Part shown: positions 1 to 6,222 of the stretch, in pieces
How positions within the stretch are numbered: the stretch's first letter is position 1
Layout: every line of letters begins with the position of its first letter
Origin: an uncultured Blautia sp.
GTDB lineage: Bacteria > Bacillota > Clostridia > Lachnospirales > Lachnospiraceae
DNA: 8,195 bases
Assembly: GCF_934372025.1 (NCBI RefSeq)
Contig: NZ_CAKROJ010000078.1
Coordinates: 1 to 8,195 of the forward strand
Direction of reading: 5' to 3'
Position numbers and translations under genes: made by a program
Notes under the pieces: generated by a model
Told to the model about the DNA's origin: nothing
Seen by the model: only the letters and a program-made list of their open reading frames with translations
The model's database searches: none

Positions 1-1066
1 CATATACTTCGTCGATCAGGCGGTTAATCTCATCCATCATATTACGGAAACTGTTAACAAGAATTCCTACTTCATCTCCCGAATCACTGTTGACTGTAAC
101 TTCACGGCTTCCATGATTTACCCTGTCCATATTTTTTGTCAGTTCTTCAATTTTTCTTGTAAAAATTCTTGAAAATGCCATAGCCAGAAACAGAATGATC
201 AGACCACAGGCCGCAATCAGTGGAATCTCTTCCAGCAGCAGTCTTCGTACAGAACCTGATATCGCATCCTGACTCTTATAAAGATAAAATACCCAGTCAT
301 TTTCTTCACTCTTGGTCTTTGTATATGCACAGGACTGGCTGATTTTCTGAATCATGGAATCCATTTTTTTAGATTTATCAAATTCCAGATTTGTCAGACC
401 AGTTTTGTTATAAAGAACTGTACCGTTTTTGTCTGCAACAATTCCACCATTTTCCTGCGTGAGAATATTGGTCAGTGGCTGGAAGATTTTATTATAATCC
501 AGAGAAATGCACAGAACTGCATCCAGTTTCTGATCATTATAGATCATACGTACTGCTGCAACTTCTTTACGATCCTGATCAACTTTCCACTGAATACGCA
601 CATCATCTTTCAGCCCTTCACTCCACCACTCTTCTTTCATCTTATCAAGCGGAACAAGTGTATACTCATGCTCCACCTGGATACTGTCCGCAAAAAGCTG
701 AATTCTGTTGATCGCATCATGATATGATTTTGGTACAGACAAAAGTGGATCCGCTATTTCTGTATATTTTTCATACGCCGTATAATTATCGATATTTTTT
801 TCCTTAATAATTTCCTCAATATCTGGTGAATAGGTCAGATAATTGAGAAGGCTGGCATAAACCGCCGTCTGGCTGTCAATGCTTTCTCTGGTCTGTTCCA
901 TGATCGACTGCATATCTTCCAGTTCGCTGCTGCGGACCATAGTACTCAGCCTGCTGTGACTGTACCAGGCAAGTACTGTCATCGGTACCAGGCTTGTAAC
1001 TACAAGAAAGATCGTCAGTTTATGACGATACTTCATATTTTTGAATATCTTACGAAGTCTGTTCAT
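1..1066 (-). CDS. YesM-type sensor histidine kinase, N-terminal part (runs off left edge)
   Basis: The reading frame starts with ATG at 1066 (Met-Asn-Arg-Leu-Arg-Lys) and stays open to the window edge, giving 355 residues without a stop. It has a basic N-terminus, a first membrane helix at about 17-34, a predicted extracellular sensor region at about 35-280 (Cache-like, with a fold-typical stretch GGIVADKNGTVLYN near 207-220), a second helix at about 281-299, and a HAMP-like linker at about 300-353 (RKIEELTKNMDRV, then SGDEVGILVNSFRNM). This is the standard front half of family-7 (YesM/LytS-like) kinases; the His_kinase and ATPase domains would lie beyond the edge and are not seen. GGAGAGG sits just before the ATG. 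A second in-frame Met at codon 11 has a poorer ribosome site. The start overlaps the regulator gene by 17 bp, so the two are probably translationally coupled. The ligand is unknown; a sugar linked to the neighbouring importer is an inference. Confidence 0.9.
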   Translation of the reverse strand, partial: MNRLRKIFKNMKYRHKLTIFLVVTSLVPMTVLAWYSHSRLSTMVRSSELEDMQSIMEQTRESIDSQTAVYASLLNYLTYSPDIEEIIKEKNIDNYTAYEKYTEIADPLLSVPKSYHDAINRIQLFADSIQVEHEYTLVPLDKMKEEWWSEGLKDDVRIQWKVDQDRKEVAAVRMIYNDQKLDAVLCISLDYNKIFQPLTNILTQENGGIVADKNGTVLYNKTGLTNLEFDKSKKMDSMIQKISQSCAYTKTKSEENDWVFYLYKSQDAISGSVRRLLLEEIPLIAACGLIILFLAMAFSRIFTRKIEELTKNMDRVNHGSREVTVNSDSGDEVGILVNSFRNMMDEINRLIDEVY

Positions 1067-2579
1067 CCTCTCCGGTTCCTTTCCTGTATGATTCCGGACT
1101 GCTTCCGTAATATTCCCGGAAACTTCTGCAGAAATAAGAAACATTTGCAAAACCAACACGTTCACTGACCTGTGCCACCTTCATATTGGTGCTGCAGAGA
1201 AGTTCTTTTGCCTTCTCCATCCGGAACACACGTATATATCGGTTCAAATTCATGCCGGTCTCTTTTTTGAAGATAAAACTGAGGTATCCGGAAGACAGAT
1301 AGACTTTTTCTGCCAGCATTTCAAGATTCAGATCTTCCTCATAATGCTGATAGATATAATTTTTGACTGCTGCCACTTCATTTCTAGAACTACTCATAGA
1401 ACGGTCAAGAAATGCCTCGTATTCCTTGATATTATCTTCAGTCACTTCAACGATTTCCATGATATTTCTACAGTTATACAATCGTTCTATCTCATGCTCA
1501 AGACGCCGCTCTCCAGAAAACTGATTTTCCTGAAACAGTTCCTGAATGACATTCGAGAAAACAAACTTGATATACATTGCTGAATACTGTGTATTATCAT
1601 GATATTTTTCTTTCAGGCATGCGAAATGCTTTCTCAACTGATCTGTATCCTTCCGTGTGATGTCTTCTGAGATCATCTGCATGATCTGCGAATCCTGCAC
1701 TTCTCCCACCGACAGTTTCAGTACATCATCTTCATTTGAGAAAACATGTTTTTCCGGATGATAAAATTTTTCTTCCATCTGCTGTTCCAGCTGCTCAAGG
1801 ATTTCCGGCAGACACTCACAACCTTCAAATTTACGGCTGACTGCCAGATAAAAACTGTCTCTGTATTTTCGTTTCATAAAATTATAAAGATGATTTGCCA
1901 CCAGCTGATAATCGCAATATACATCCTGAAAGAGCAGCAGCGACTGTCTTGCATTCAAATTCAGATAAAAGCATACTCTTCTCAACTCTTTCTGAATTTC
2001 CTCTTCCAGAGTCTCTTCAGCCGTATCAAAAAAAGCGACATCGGATTCCAGCAAGATTCCACAATGCCAGCCATTCCATTTTTCCAGATTGATCATATCT
2101 TTTGCTTTTTCCAGTGTTTCTAGCTTGCCGGAGTAAAGATAATTTTGCAGAAAATACTGTTGCAGAAAATTTTTCCCTTTGATCTCACGACTTTCTTTTT
2201 TCTTTCTTTGTTCAATCACTTTCTCTGCCTTCTGAATTACTTTATGAAAATCTTCCGGATTCACCGGTTTCAGGATATACTCTGTCACACCATAGCGAAT
2301 CGCTTCCTGCGCAAAAGTAAAATCACTGTATCCACTGAAAATTATGATCTGCAATGCCGGATTTTCTTCCTTGGCACGTCTTGATAATTCCAACCCGTCC
2401 ATATGAGGCATTTTTATATCAGTCAAAACAAGTTGTATGTCCTCTGACCGAATAATCTGCAGAGCCTGTTTTCCGTTCGAAGCTTCAAAAACATTTCTTT
2501 CGCCTTCTTCTCTCGAAAGCAGATATTTCAGACCTTCGCGCTCTATTTTTTCATCATCTACAATAAGAACGTTTGTCAT
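1050..2579 (-). CDS. Two-component response regulator, REC plus AraC-type DNA-binding domain (YesN-like)
   Basis: A 509-residue protein. The receiver domain covers about residues 1-120, with the acidic pair D8-D9, phosphoacceptor D54 (in VLTDIKMP), the switch serine S82 (FSGYSD) and K104 (LKPVNP), so phosphotransfer chemistry looks intact. A roughly 280-residue helical linker follows, as usual in YesN-type regulators. The C-terminal AraC/XylS domain spans about 402-501, with two helix-turn-helix units (about 419-438, LEMLAEKVYLSSGYLSFIFK; about 467-488, ending in SYFCRSFREYYGSSPESYR). The start at 2579 is preceded by AGGGGGG with about 5 nt spacing. The gene lies 100 bp downstream of the last permease gene, behind a terminator, and overlaps the kinase gene by 17 bp. 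The family usually activates sugar-uptake or polysaccharide-use operons; regulation of the adjacent importer is inferred from position. Confidence 0.95.
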   Translation of the reverse strand: MTNVLIVDDEKIEREGLKYLLSREEGERNVFEASNGKQALQIIRSEDIQLVLTDIKMPHMDGLELSRRAKEENPALQIIIFSGYSDFTFAQEAIRYGVTEYILKPVNPEDFHKVIQKAEKVIEQRKKKESREIKGKNFLQQYFLQNYLYSGKLETLEKAKDMINLEKWNGWHCGILLESDVAFFDTAEETLEEEIQKELRRVCFYLNLNARQSLLLFQDVYCDYQLVANHLYNFMKRKYRDSFYLAVSRKFEGCECLPEILEQLEQQMEEKFYHPEKHVFSNEDDVLKLSVGEVQDSQIMQMISEDITRKDTDQLRKHFACLKEKYHDNTQYSAMYIKFVFSNVIQELFQENQFSGERRLEHEIERLYNCRNIMEIVEVTEDNIKEYEAFLDRSMSSSRNEVAAVKNYIYQHYEEDLNLEMLAEKVYLSSGYLSFIFKKETGMNLNRYIRVFRMEKAKELLCSTNMKVAQVSERVGFANVSYFCRSFREYYGSSPESYRKGTGEDEQTS

Positions 2580-2602
2580 AATTCCCCCCTGTTTTGTTTC
2601 CT

Positions 2603-2623
2603 ATAATACTTATGATTATAGCA
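2603..2623 (-). promoter_or_regulatory. Extended -10 promoter for the regulator/kinase unit
   Basis: On the minus strand TATAAT (2620-2615) is preceded by TG plus one base, an extended -10 element. No good -35 hexamer is seen; the expected place falls within the upstream terminator stem. Transcription would start near 2608, leaving a leader of about 28 nt with the AGGGGGG ribosome site. An extended -10 can work with a weak -35, so this fits modest separate expression of the two-component pair. The TATTAT at 2608-2603 is a second possible -10 but has no partner element. Confidence 0.6.
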
Positions 2624-2624
2624 C

Positions 2625-2660
2625 AAAAAGTCTCTGGAAAAAATATTCTTCCAGAGACTT
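2625..2660 (-). terminator. Rho-independent terminator of the sugar ABC operon
   Basis: Arms at 2649-2660 and 2628-2639 form a perfect 12-bp stem (AAGTCTCTGGAA on the minus strand pairing with TTCCAGAGACTT) around a 9-nt loop. The stem runs into five T residues (2629-2625) on the minus strand. It begins about 20 bp after the stop codon of the second permease, so it ends the importer transcript. Confidence 0.88.
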
Positions 2661-2679
2661 CCATTCTACATAACCAGAA

Positions 2680-3516
2680 TCAGCCTTTTACGGCACCTGC
2701 AACAACGCCTTCAATAATGTACTTCTGGCAAACCAGATATACGATGATGATCGGAATGATATCGATCATAATACTTGCCATCATTGGTCCCATCTGTACA
2801 TGTCCGAAGCTGCCACGGAAATACTGGACTGCCATCGGAATAGTCTTATATTTTTTAATATCAAGAACCAGTGTTGGAAGAAGGTAATCGTTCCATACCC
2901 ACATCAGTTCCAGGATCGCTGTTGAAATAATTGTCGGTTTTAATATCGGAATTAAAACTTTAAAAAACACCTGTAACGGACTACATCCATCAATCAGAGC
3001 TGCTTCCTCAATCTCAAGCGGAATACCTTTTACAAATCCTGTAAACATAAATACCGCCAGTCCTGCACCAAATCCAAGATAAATAATGCAGATATTGTAT
3101 GGATTATTCAATTTTAAAGTATCTGCAGTTTTTGCCAGTGTAAACATAACCATCTGGAAAGGAACTACCATACTGAATACACAGAGATAGTAGAAGATTT
3201 TGGACAGTTTACCATTTACACGAACAATATACCATGCTGCCATTGAACAACATAACATGATAAGAACTACAGACATTACAGAAATTACAAGACTGTACCA
3301 GAAAGATTTCAGGAAATCCATCTGAGTAACACTCGCTACAAAGTTCGCAACACCATTCCATGTTTCACTGGTTGGAAGGCTAAATACTCCAGATGTAGTG
3401 ATCGCTACTTCTTTTTTCAGTGAGTTGATTAATATTAAGACGATTGGGTACATCCAAAGGATACAAACAATTGTCAGTAAGACCGTTGCAACGGAATTTC
3501 TTTTTTTATTTTCCAT
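2680..3516 (-). CDS. Carbohydrate ABC transporter permease, MalG/UgpE-like (CUT1)
   Basis: A 278-residue inner-membrane subunit of a binding-protein-dependent importer, with about six hydrophobic segments. The EAA loop that docks the ATPase is at about 171-190 (EAALIDGC, then SPLQVFFKVLIP). The family hallmarks WNDYLLPTLVL (208-218) and the C-terminal IIEGVVAGAVKG are present. The third small residue of the EAA motif is Cys178 rather than the usual Ala, a mild variation. The start codon shares one base with the upstream permease stop (TAATG), and a full AAGGAGGTG ribosome site lies 8 nt upstream, so translation is coupled. The substrate cannot be read from the permease; a mono- or oligosaccharide is likely by family. 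Confidence 0.95.
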   Translation of the reverse strand: MENKKRNSVATVLLTIVCILWMYPIVLILINSLKKEVAITTSGVFSLPTSETWNGVANFVASVTQMDFLKSFWYSLVISVMSVVLIMLCCSMAAWYIVRVNGKLSKIFYYLCVFSMVVPFQMVMFTLAKTADTLKLNNPYNICIIYLGFGAGLAVFMFTGFVKGIPLEIEEAALIDGCSPLQVFFKVLIPILKPTIISTAILELMWVWNDYLLPTLVLDIKKYKTIPMAVQYFRGSFGHVQMGPMMASIMIDIIPIIIVYLVCQKYIIEGVVAGAVKG

Positions 3517-4370
3517 TACTGCTGCACCTCCTTAGATGATGTTGCACGAAGCTGGATCAATGCAATTACAACTACCAGAACAAAGAATACAACAGCTTTT
3601 GCCTGCCCAATACCCTTCCATTGAGGTCCGCTTCTTGCATAGAATGTATCATAAATATTTAACGCCAGTAACTGAGACTGTTTTCCAGGATCACCACCGG
3701 TCAGTGAGAGGTTCTGGTCGAACATCTTGAAACCATTAGTCAGAGTCAGGAATGTACAGATTGTTACAGATGGCATAATCATCGGAATTTTAATCTTAAA
3801 CAGAATCTGTCTGCTTGTTGCACCATCGATCTGAGCTGCCTCGATCAGGTCAGGTGATACATTATTCAGACCTGCAATGTAAATGATCATCATATATCCA
3901 ATCTGCTGCCACATCAGCAGAATCAGCATACCGATAAAACCATTTTTTGCAGAAAGTGAAAGCAACGGCTGTCCCCACTTGGAAAGCAGACCATTCAGAA
4001 GTGTCTGCCAGATATAACCAAGTACAATACCGCCGATCAGGTTCGGCATAAAGAATACTGTACGGAATGCATTTGTTCCTCTGTATCCTTTTGTCAGTGC
4101 CAGTGCGATAAAAAATGCAAGTACATTGATCAGAATACTGGATACGAATGCAAATACAACTGTCAGCCAGAAAGAATGACTGAATGTACTATCAAGTAAA
4201 ATCTTAGAATAATTTGAAAATCCAACAAATGTTACATCCTGCACTGTTGTAAATTTGCAGAATGAAAGATAGATGCCCCAGATAAAAGGCCAAAGGAAAC
4301 CGATTACAAATGCCGCAAAGGTTGGCAATACAAAAACCGGCCACCACTTTTTGATCGTTCTTCCTACCAT
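3516..4370 (-). CDS. Carbohydrate ABC transporter permease, MalF/UgpA-like (CUT1)
   Basis: A 284-residue membrane protein, the first of the two permeases. Hydrophobic helices start at about 11-34. The family motif region FMPNLIGGIVLGYIW lies at 107-121, the EAA loop at 177-196 (EAAQIDGA, then TSRQILFKIKIP), followed by a TNGFKMFDQN/LTGGDPGKQS stretch (211-232) typical of MalF/UgpA/LacF-type subunits. It pairs with the next gene to form the heterodimeric channel. AGGAG lies 7 nt before the ATG. Its last codons (Lys-Glu-Val) are read from AAGGAGGTG, which is also the ribosome site of the next gene. No ATPase gene is present in the window, common for CUT1 operons of Firmicutes, which share one MsmX/MsmK-type ATPase. 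Confidence 0.95.
   Translation of the reverse strand: MVGRTIKKWWPVFVLPTFAAFVIGFLWPFIWGIYLSFCKFTTVQDVTFVGFSNYSKILLDSTFSHSFWLTVVFAFVSSILINVLAFFIALALTKGYRGTNAFRTVFFMPNLIGGIVLGYIWQTLLNGLLSKWGQPLLSLSAKNGFIGMLILLMWQQIGYMMIIYIAGLNNVSPDLIEAAQIDGATSRQILFKIKIPMIMPSVTICTFLTLTNGFKMFDQNLSLTGGDPGKQSQLLALNIYDTFYARSGPQWKGIGQAKAVVFFVLVVVIALIQLRATSSKEVQQ
3525..3533 (-). promoter_or_regulatory. Ribosome binding site of second permease, embedded in first permease gene
   Basis: AAGGAGGTG on the minus strand is a near-perfect complement to the 16S rRNA tail. It lies 8 nt before the ATG at 3516 and encodes Lys-Glu-Val near the end of the upstream permease. Together with the TAATG stop/start overlap it fixes the start of the second permease and implies coupled translation and matched subunit amounts. 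Confidence 0.85.
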
Positions 4371-4396
4371 GATTTTTCTCCTCTTCCCTACTGTTA

Positions 4397-4464
4397 ACAG
4401 AAGCTTAAGTTCCTCTGTCTTTTAACTTATGGAAGGAGGCAAGAACCTCTGCCTCCTCCCATAA
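4397..4464 (-). promoter_or_regulatory. Intercistronic RNA hairpins after the binding-protein gene
   Basis: The larger hairpin has 15-nt arms at 4450-4464 and 4427-4441 with an 8-nt loop. On the minus-strand RNA every position pairs, one as G-U; on the plus strand that position would be A-C. A second weaker stem follows (arms 4412-4418 and 4397-4403, 7 pairs including one G-U, 8-nt loop). Neither is followed by a T tract, so they are not ordinary terminators. Position between binding protein and permeases recalls the stabilising or partially terminating hairpins known between malE and malF. The likely effect is more binding protein than permease; this is inference. Confidence 0.7.
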
Positions 4465-4488
4465 ACAACATGTTATTTTCTATTCTGA

Positions 4489-5763
4489 TTATTCAGAAAG
4501 AGCTTTTTCTGTAGCCCATCCGTCAACGAATGCACTTACTACATCGTCCCATGAGCCAGTTCCTGCTGCATATGCTGTAAGAGCTGTACCAAGACCATTC
4601 TTCCACTCTTCAGATGGCATTGTTGTGAAGTTCCATGATACAGGTGTAAGACCTGCTTCTGTATACTCAGCATCCTGTTTTACAAATACGTTTGTAGGAG
4701 CAACTGCTGTTTTGAAAGGAATTGTGAATCCCATATCTTCGGACATGGATTTTGTTCCTGCTTCAGATGTTACACACCAGTTCATGAAATCCAGAGTTGC
4801 CTGAACATCTTCATCAGATGCATTTTTGTTTACACACCAGTAGTTTTCTGTACCGGTTGCAAGACCTTCGTTCTCATCGTCAACACCGAAGTAGATCGGG
4901 ATCATAGCAAGTTCATCATCGCTGTATGTCTTGGCGAGTTCTGCATATTCCCAGGAACCATTCTGATAAAATACTGCATCACCATTTACAAATTCATTTC
5001 TGGAGTCATCCGCTGTTTTTGCTGAAAGCTCACTTCCATCACATGTAGAGTCTGTGATGTACAGATCAAATACATTCTTGTACTGATCAAGATATGTTCC
5101 TTTGATTGCTTCTGTATCATCGATTCCATCTGCTTTGTATTCATAGTAGATTGGAAGGTTTGCAAGATGTGTTTTGAATCTCCAGTCAGAGGATCCGTCC
5201 ATACCAGCTGAGGTGAAAGCACCTTTTACGCCAAGTTCATCTTTACGTGCCTGAATATCATCTGCAACTTTCTTGAGGTCATCAAAGCTCTTGATATCAT
5301 CCAGAGTATATCCTGCTTTTTCAAGTAAAGTTTTGTTTGTGATCAGACCATAAGATTCGATTACATATGCAATACCGTCAACTGCATCTCCGTCTTTCAG
5401 TTCATATGCGTCAGATGTAAGACCTTTTGTGATTTCTGCATCTTTCAGATCATAGCAGTAATCTTTCCAGTTCTTAAGGCCAACCGGTCCGTTTACCTGG
5501 AACAGTGTCGGTGCATCGCTTTTTGCCATTTCTGACTGAAGAGTTGTCTCATACTGTCCGGATGCTGCTGTAACTACTGTTACATCTGTTCCTGTTTCTT
5601 CTGTGTAAGCTTTTGCCAGGTTCTGCCAGGCTTCATCCTGCTCTGGTTTGAAGTTGAGGTAGTAAACCTTTCCGCCTCCGTCTGCCATAACCGGTACTGA
5701 CGGGATCATTGTAGCTGCCATTAAAGCTGCCATACTCATTGCTGTAATTTTTTTCATTTTCAT
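4489..5763 (-). CDS. Extracellular carbohydrate ABC transporter solute-binding protein, lipobox cysteine absent
   Basis: A 424-residue CUT1-type binding protein (SBP_bac_1/8 class) that captures a sugar outside the cell and delivers it to the two permeases encoded downstream. It has a signal peptide at about 1-27 (Lys-rich start, hydrophobic core MAALMAATMI, then SVPVMA) with a plausible signal peptidase I site after Ala27. The mature chain shows family features: YYLNFKPEQDEAW near 34-46, FYQNGSWEYAEL near 265-276, a hydrophobic IPIYFG segment near 288-293, and MNWCVTSEAGTKSM near 327-340. Unlike most Gram-positive binding proteins it has no cysteine in the signal region; the sequence at the expected lipidation site is Ala-Asp-Gly-Gly-Gly. 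Cysteines occur only at 103, 241, 310 and 330. AAGGAGAGG precedes the ATG at 5763. The substrate is not recognisable. Confidence 0.93.
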   Translation of the reverse strand: MKMKKITAMSMAALMAATMIPSVPVMADGGGKVYYLNFKPEQDEAWQNLAKAYTEETGTDVTVVTAASGQYETTLQSEMAKSDAPTLFQVNGPVGLKNWKDYCYDLKDAEITKGLTSDAYELKDGDAVDGIAYVIESYGLITNKTLLEKAGYTLDDIKSFDDLKKVADDIQARKDELGVKGAFTSAGMDGSSDWRFKTHLANLPIYYEYKADGIDDTEAIKGTYLDQYKNVFDLYITDSTCDGSELSAKTADDSRNEFVNGDAVFYQNGSWEYAELAKTYSDDELAMIPIYFGVDDENEGLATGTENYWCVNKNASDEDVQATLDFMNWCVTSEAGTKSMSEDMGFTIPFKTAVAPTNVFVKQDAEYTEAGLTPVSWNFTTMPSEEWKNGLGTALTAYAAGTGSWDDVVSAFVDGWATEKALSE

Positions 5764-5816
5764 AGTGATTGTCCTCTCCTTTACTTGTAAGATTTGTTCT
5801 TTCTTAAGCTGTCTTT

Positions 5817-5845
5817 ATTATAGTTTTTGTTGATTTTTTATACCA
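5817..5845 (-). promoter_or_regulatory. Probable promoter of the sugar ABC operon
   Basis: On the minus strand a perfect TATAAT (5822-5817) stands 17 bp after a weak -35 candidate TGGTAT (5845-5840). Transcription would begin near 5810, leaving a leader of about 47 nt with AAAGGAGAGG upstream of the binding-protein ATG. A strong -10 with a poor -35 is what is expected of an activator-dependent promoter, consistent with control by the AraC-type regulator. The -35 lies within a palindrome. Confidence 0.65.
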
Positions 5846-5859
5846 TGATAAAAAATCAA
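5830..5859. repeat. Perfect 12-bp inverted repeat over the operon -35 region
   Basis: TTGATTTTTTAT at 5830-5841 is mirrored by ATAAAAAATCAA at 5848-5859 around a 6-bp centre. The element covers the -35 region and the promoter spacer of the binding-protein gene. It could be an operator for a dimeric regulator or merely an AT-rich hairpin. Its half-site recurs once more at 6128-6139. No known consensus was recognised. Confidence 0.7.
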
Positions 5860-5875
5860 GAAATGTGTTCTTTTT

Positions 5876-5921
5876 TTTATATTTTCTTTTGGAAAATATA
5901 AATGTTTTCATTTATGAAATG
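5876..5921. repeat. Cluster of overlapping AT-rich palindromes upstream of the operon promoter
   Basis: Three inverted repeats lie back to back: 11-bp arms 5876-5886 and 5892-5902 (TTTATATTTTC with GAAAATATAAA, 5-bp centre); 7-bp arms 5898-5904 and 5909-5915 (ATAAATG with CATTTAT, 4-bp centre); and 5-bp arms 5909-5913 and 5917-5921 (3-bp centre). The arms overlap, so only some can form at once. At roughly 65-110 bp upstream of the inferred start site the cluster is placed like an activator region, but high AT content makes chance palindromes more likely. Confidence 0.5.
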
Positions 5922-5946
5922 AGGAAAGATTTTCTTTGGGAAGCAT

Positions 5947-5981
5947 AAAAACCGCAGAAGGGACTTGTCAGTCCCCTCTGC
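5947..5981 (-). terminator. GC-rich terminator-like hairpin in the intergenic gap
   Basis: Arms 5971-5981 and 5954-5964 form an 11-bp stem around a 6-nt loop. On the minus-strand RNA all positions pair, one as G-U; the plus strand would have an A-C mismatch there. Two G residues and then five T (5951-5947) follow on the minus strand, so it reads as an intrinsic terminator for leftward transcription. It lies about 240 bp beyond the stop of the DUF308 gene and about 180 bp before the binding-protein gene. It may be a second terminator for the upstream gene, the end of an unannotated small RNA, or a barrier shielding the sugar operon from read-through. Confidence 0.7.
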
Positions 5982-6131
5982 ACACCCCTGGCTGGGTGAG
6001 ATGGGAAGAATTGTTCAAGACAGAGGGTGGTAAAAATGGACTTGGATATTCAAATAAGAAGGTGGTGGTACGGGTGTTTGGTTCTACGATATTGGCAGGG
6101 AGAAGGTTGTTCCGAATATACATAGATATAA

Positions 6132-6221
6132 AAAATCAAGTCATTTTTCAGGGAATTTTTAGATGACTCTGGTATGTATTACATATTGCCGGGTCATCGC
6201 CCATCAAAATGACTTGATTTT
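6132..6221 (-). terminator. Nested 90-nt hairpin directly after the DUF308 gene, probable terminator
   Basis: A perfect 16-bp inverted repeat has arms at 6132-6147 (AAAATCAAGTCATTTT) and 6206-6221 (its reverse complement). The 58-nt interior holds a second stem, 6162-6169 with 6191-6198 (GATGAC/GTCATC core), capped by GG/CC and a 5-bp TATGT/ACATA stem with a 3-nt loop. The outer arm starts one base after the stop codon at 6223, and the distal arm ends in a run of T on the minus strand, so intrinsic termination of leftward transcription is plausible. The long, AT-rich outer stem and internal branch are atypical for a terminator. Confidence 0.6.
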
Positions 6222-6222
6222 G

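Larger units (their letters stand above)
5764..6222. other. Intergenic region of 459 bp with promoter, hairpins and palindromes, no convincing gene
   Basis: From right to left it holds the nested hairpin after the DUF308 gene (6132-6221), a stretch of about 150 bp (5982-6131) with no recognised element, the GC-rich terminator-like hairpin (5947-5981), AT-rich palindromes (5876-5921 and 5830-5859), and the sugar operon promoter and leader. The short open frames here are not supported: a 76-codon plus-strand frame from 5936 needs a TTG start, has no ribosome site, and reads straight through the terminator hairpin. The block at about 5952-6000 is clearly more GC-rich than its surroundings. Confidence 0.7.

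Noticed and set aside
1034..1036. Alternative kinase start at the second Met (codon 11)
   Set aside because: It has no good ribosome site, whereas GGAGAGG directly precedes the first ATG, and regulator/kinase overlaps are normal.
1746..2123. 125-codon plus-strand open frame
   Set aside because: It is fully antisense to the response regulator and has a Phe/Ile-rich composition typical of a shadow of Lys/Glu-rich coding sequence.
5898..5915. Catabolite-repression (cre) site
   Set aside because: The palindrome ATAAATG/CATTTAT has a TG...CA core, but the spacing is too short and the central CG of the cre consensus is absent.
6024..6032. AGGGTGGTA, resembling the start of a T-box motif (plus strand)
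   Set aside because: The rest of the T-box (ACCGCG) is missing, there is no stem I or specifier loop, and no aminoacyl-tRNA synthetase or amino-acid gene follows on that strand.
5936..6166. 76-codon plus-strand open frame in the intergenic gap
   Set aside because: It needs a TTG start with no ribosome site, runs through the terminator hairpin, and its product matches no family I know.
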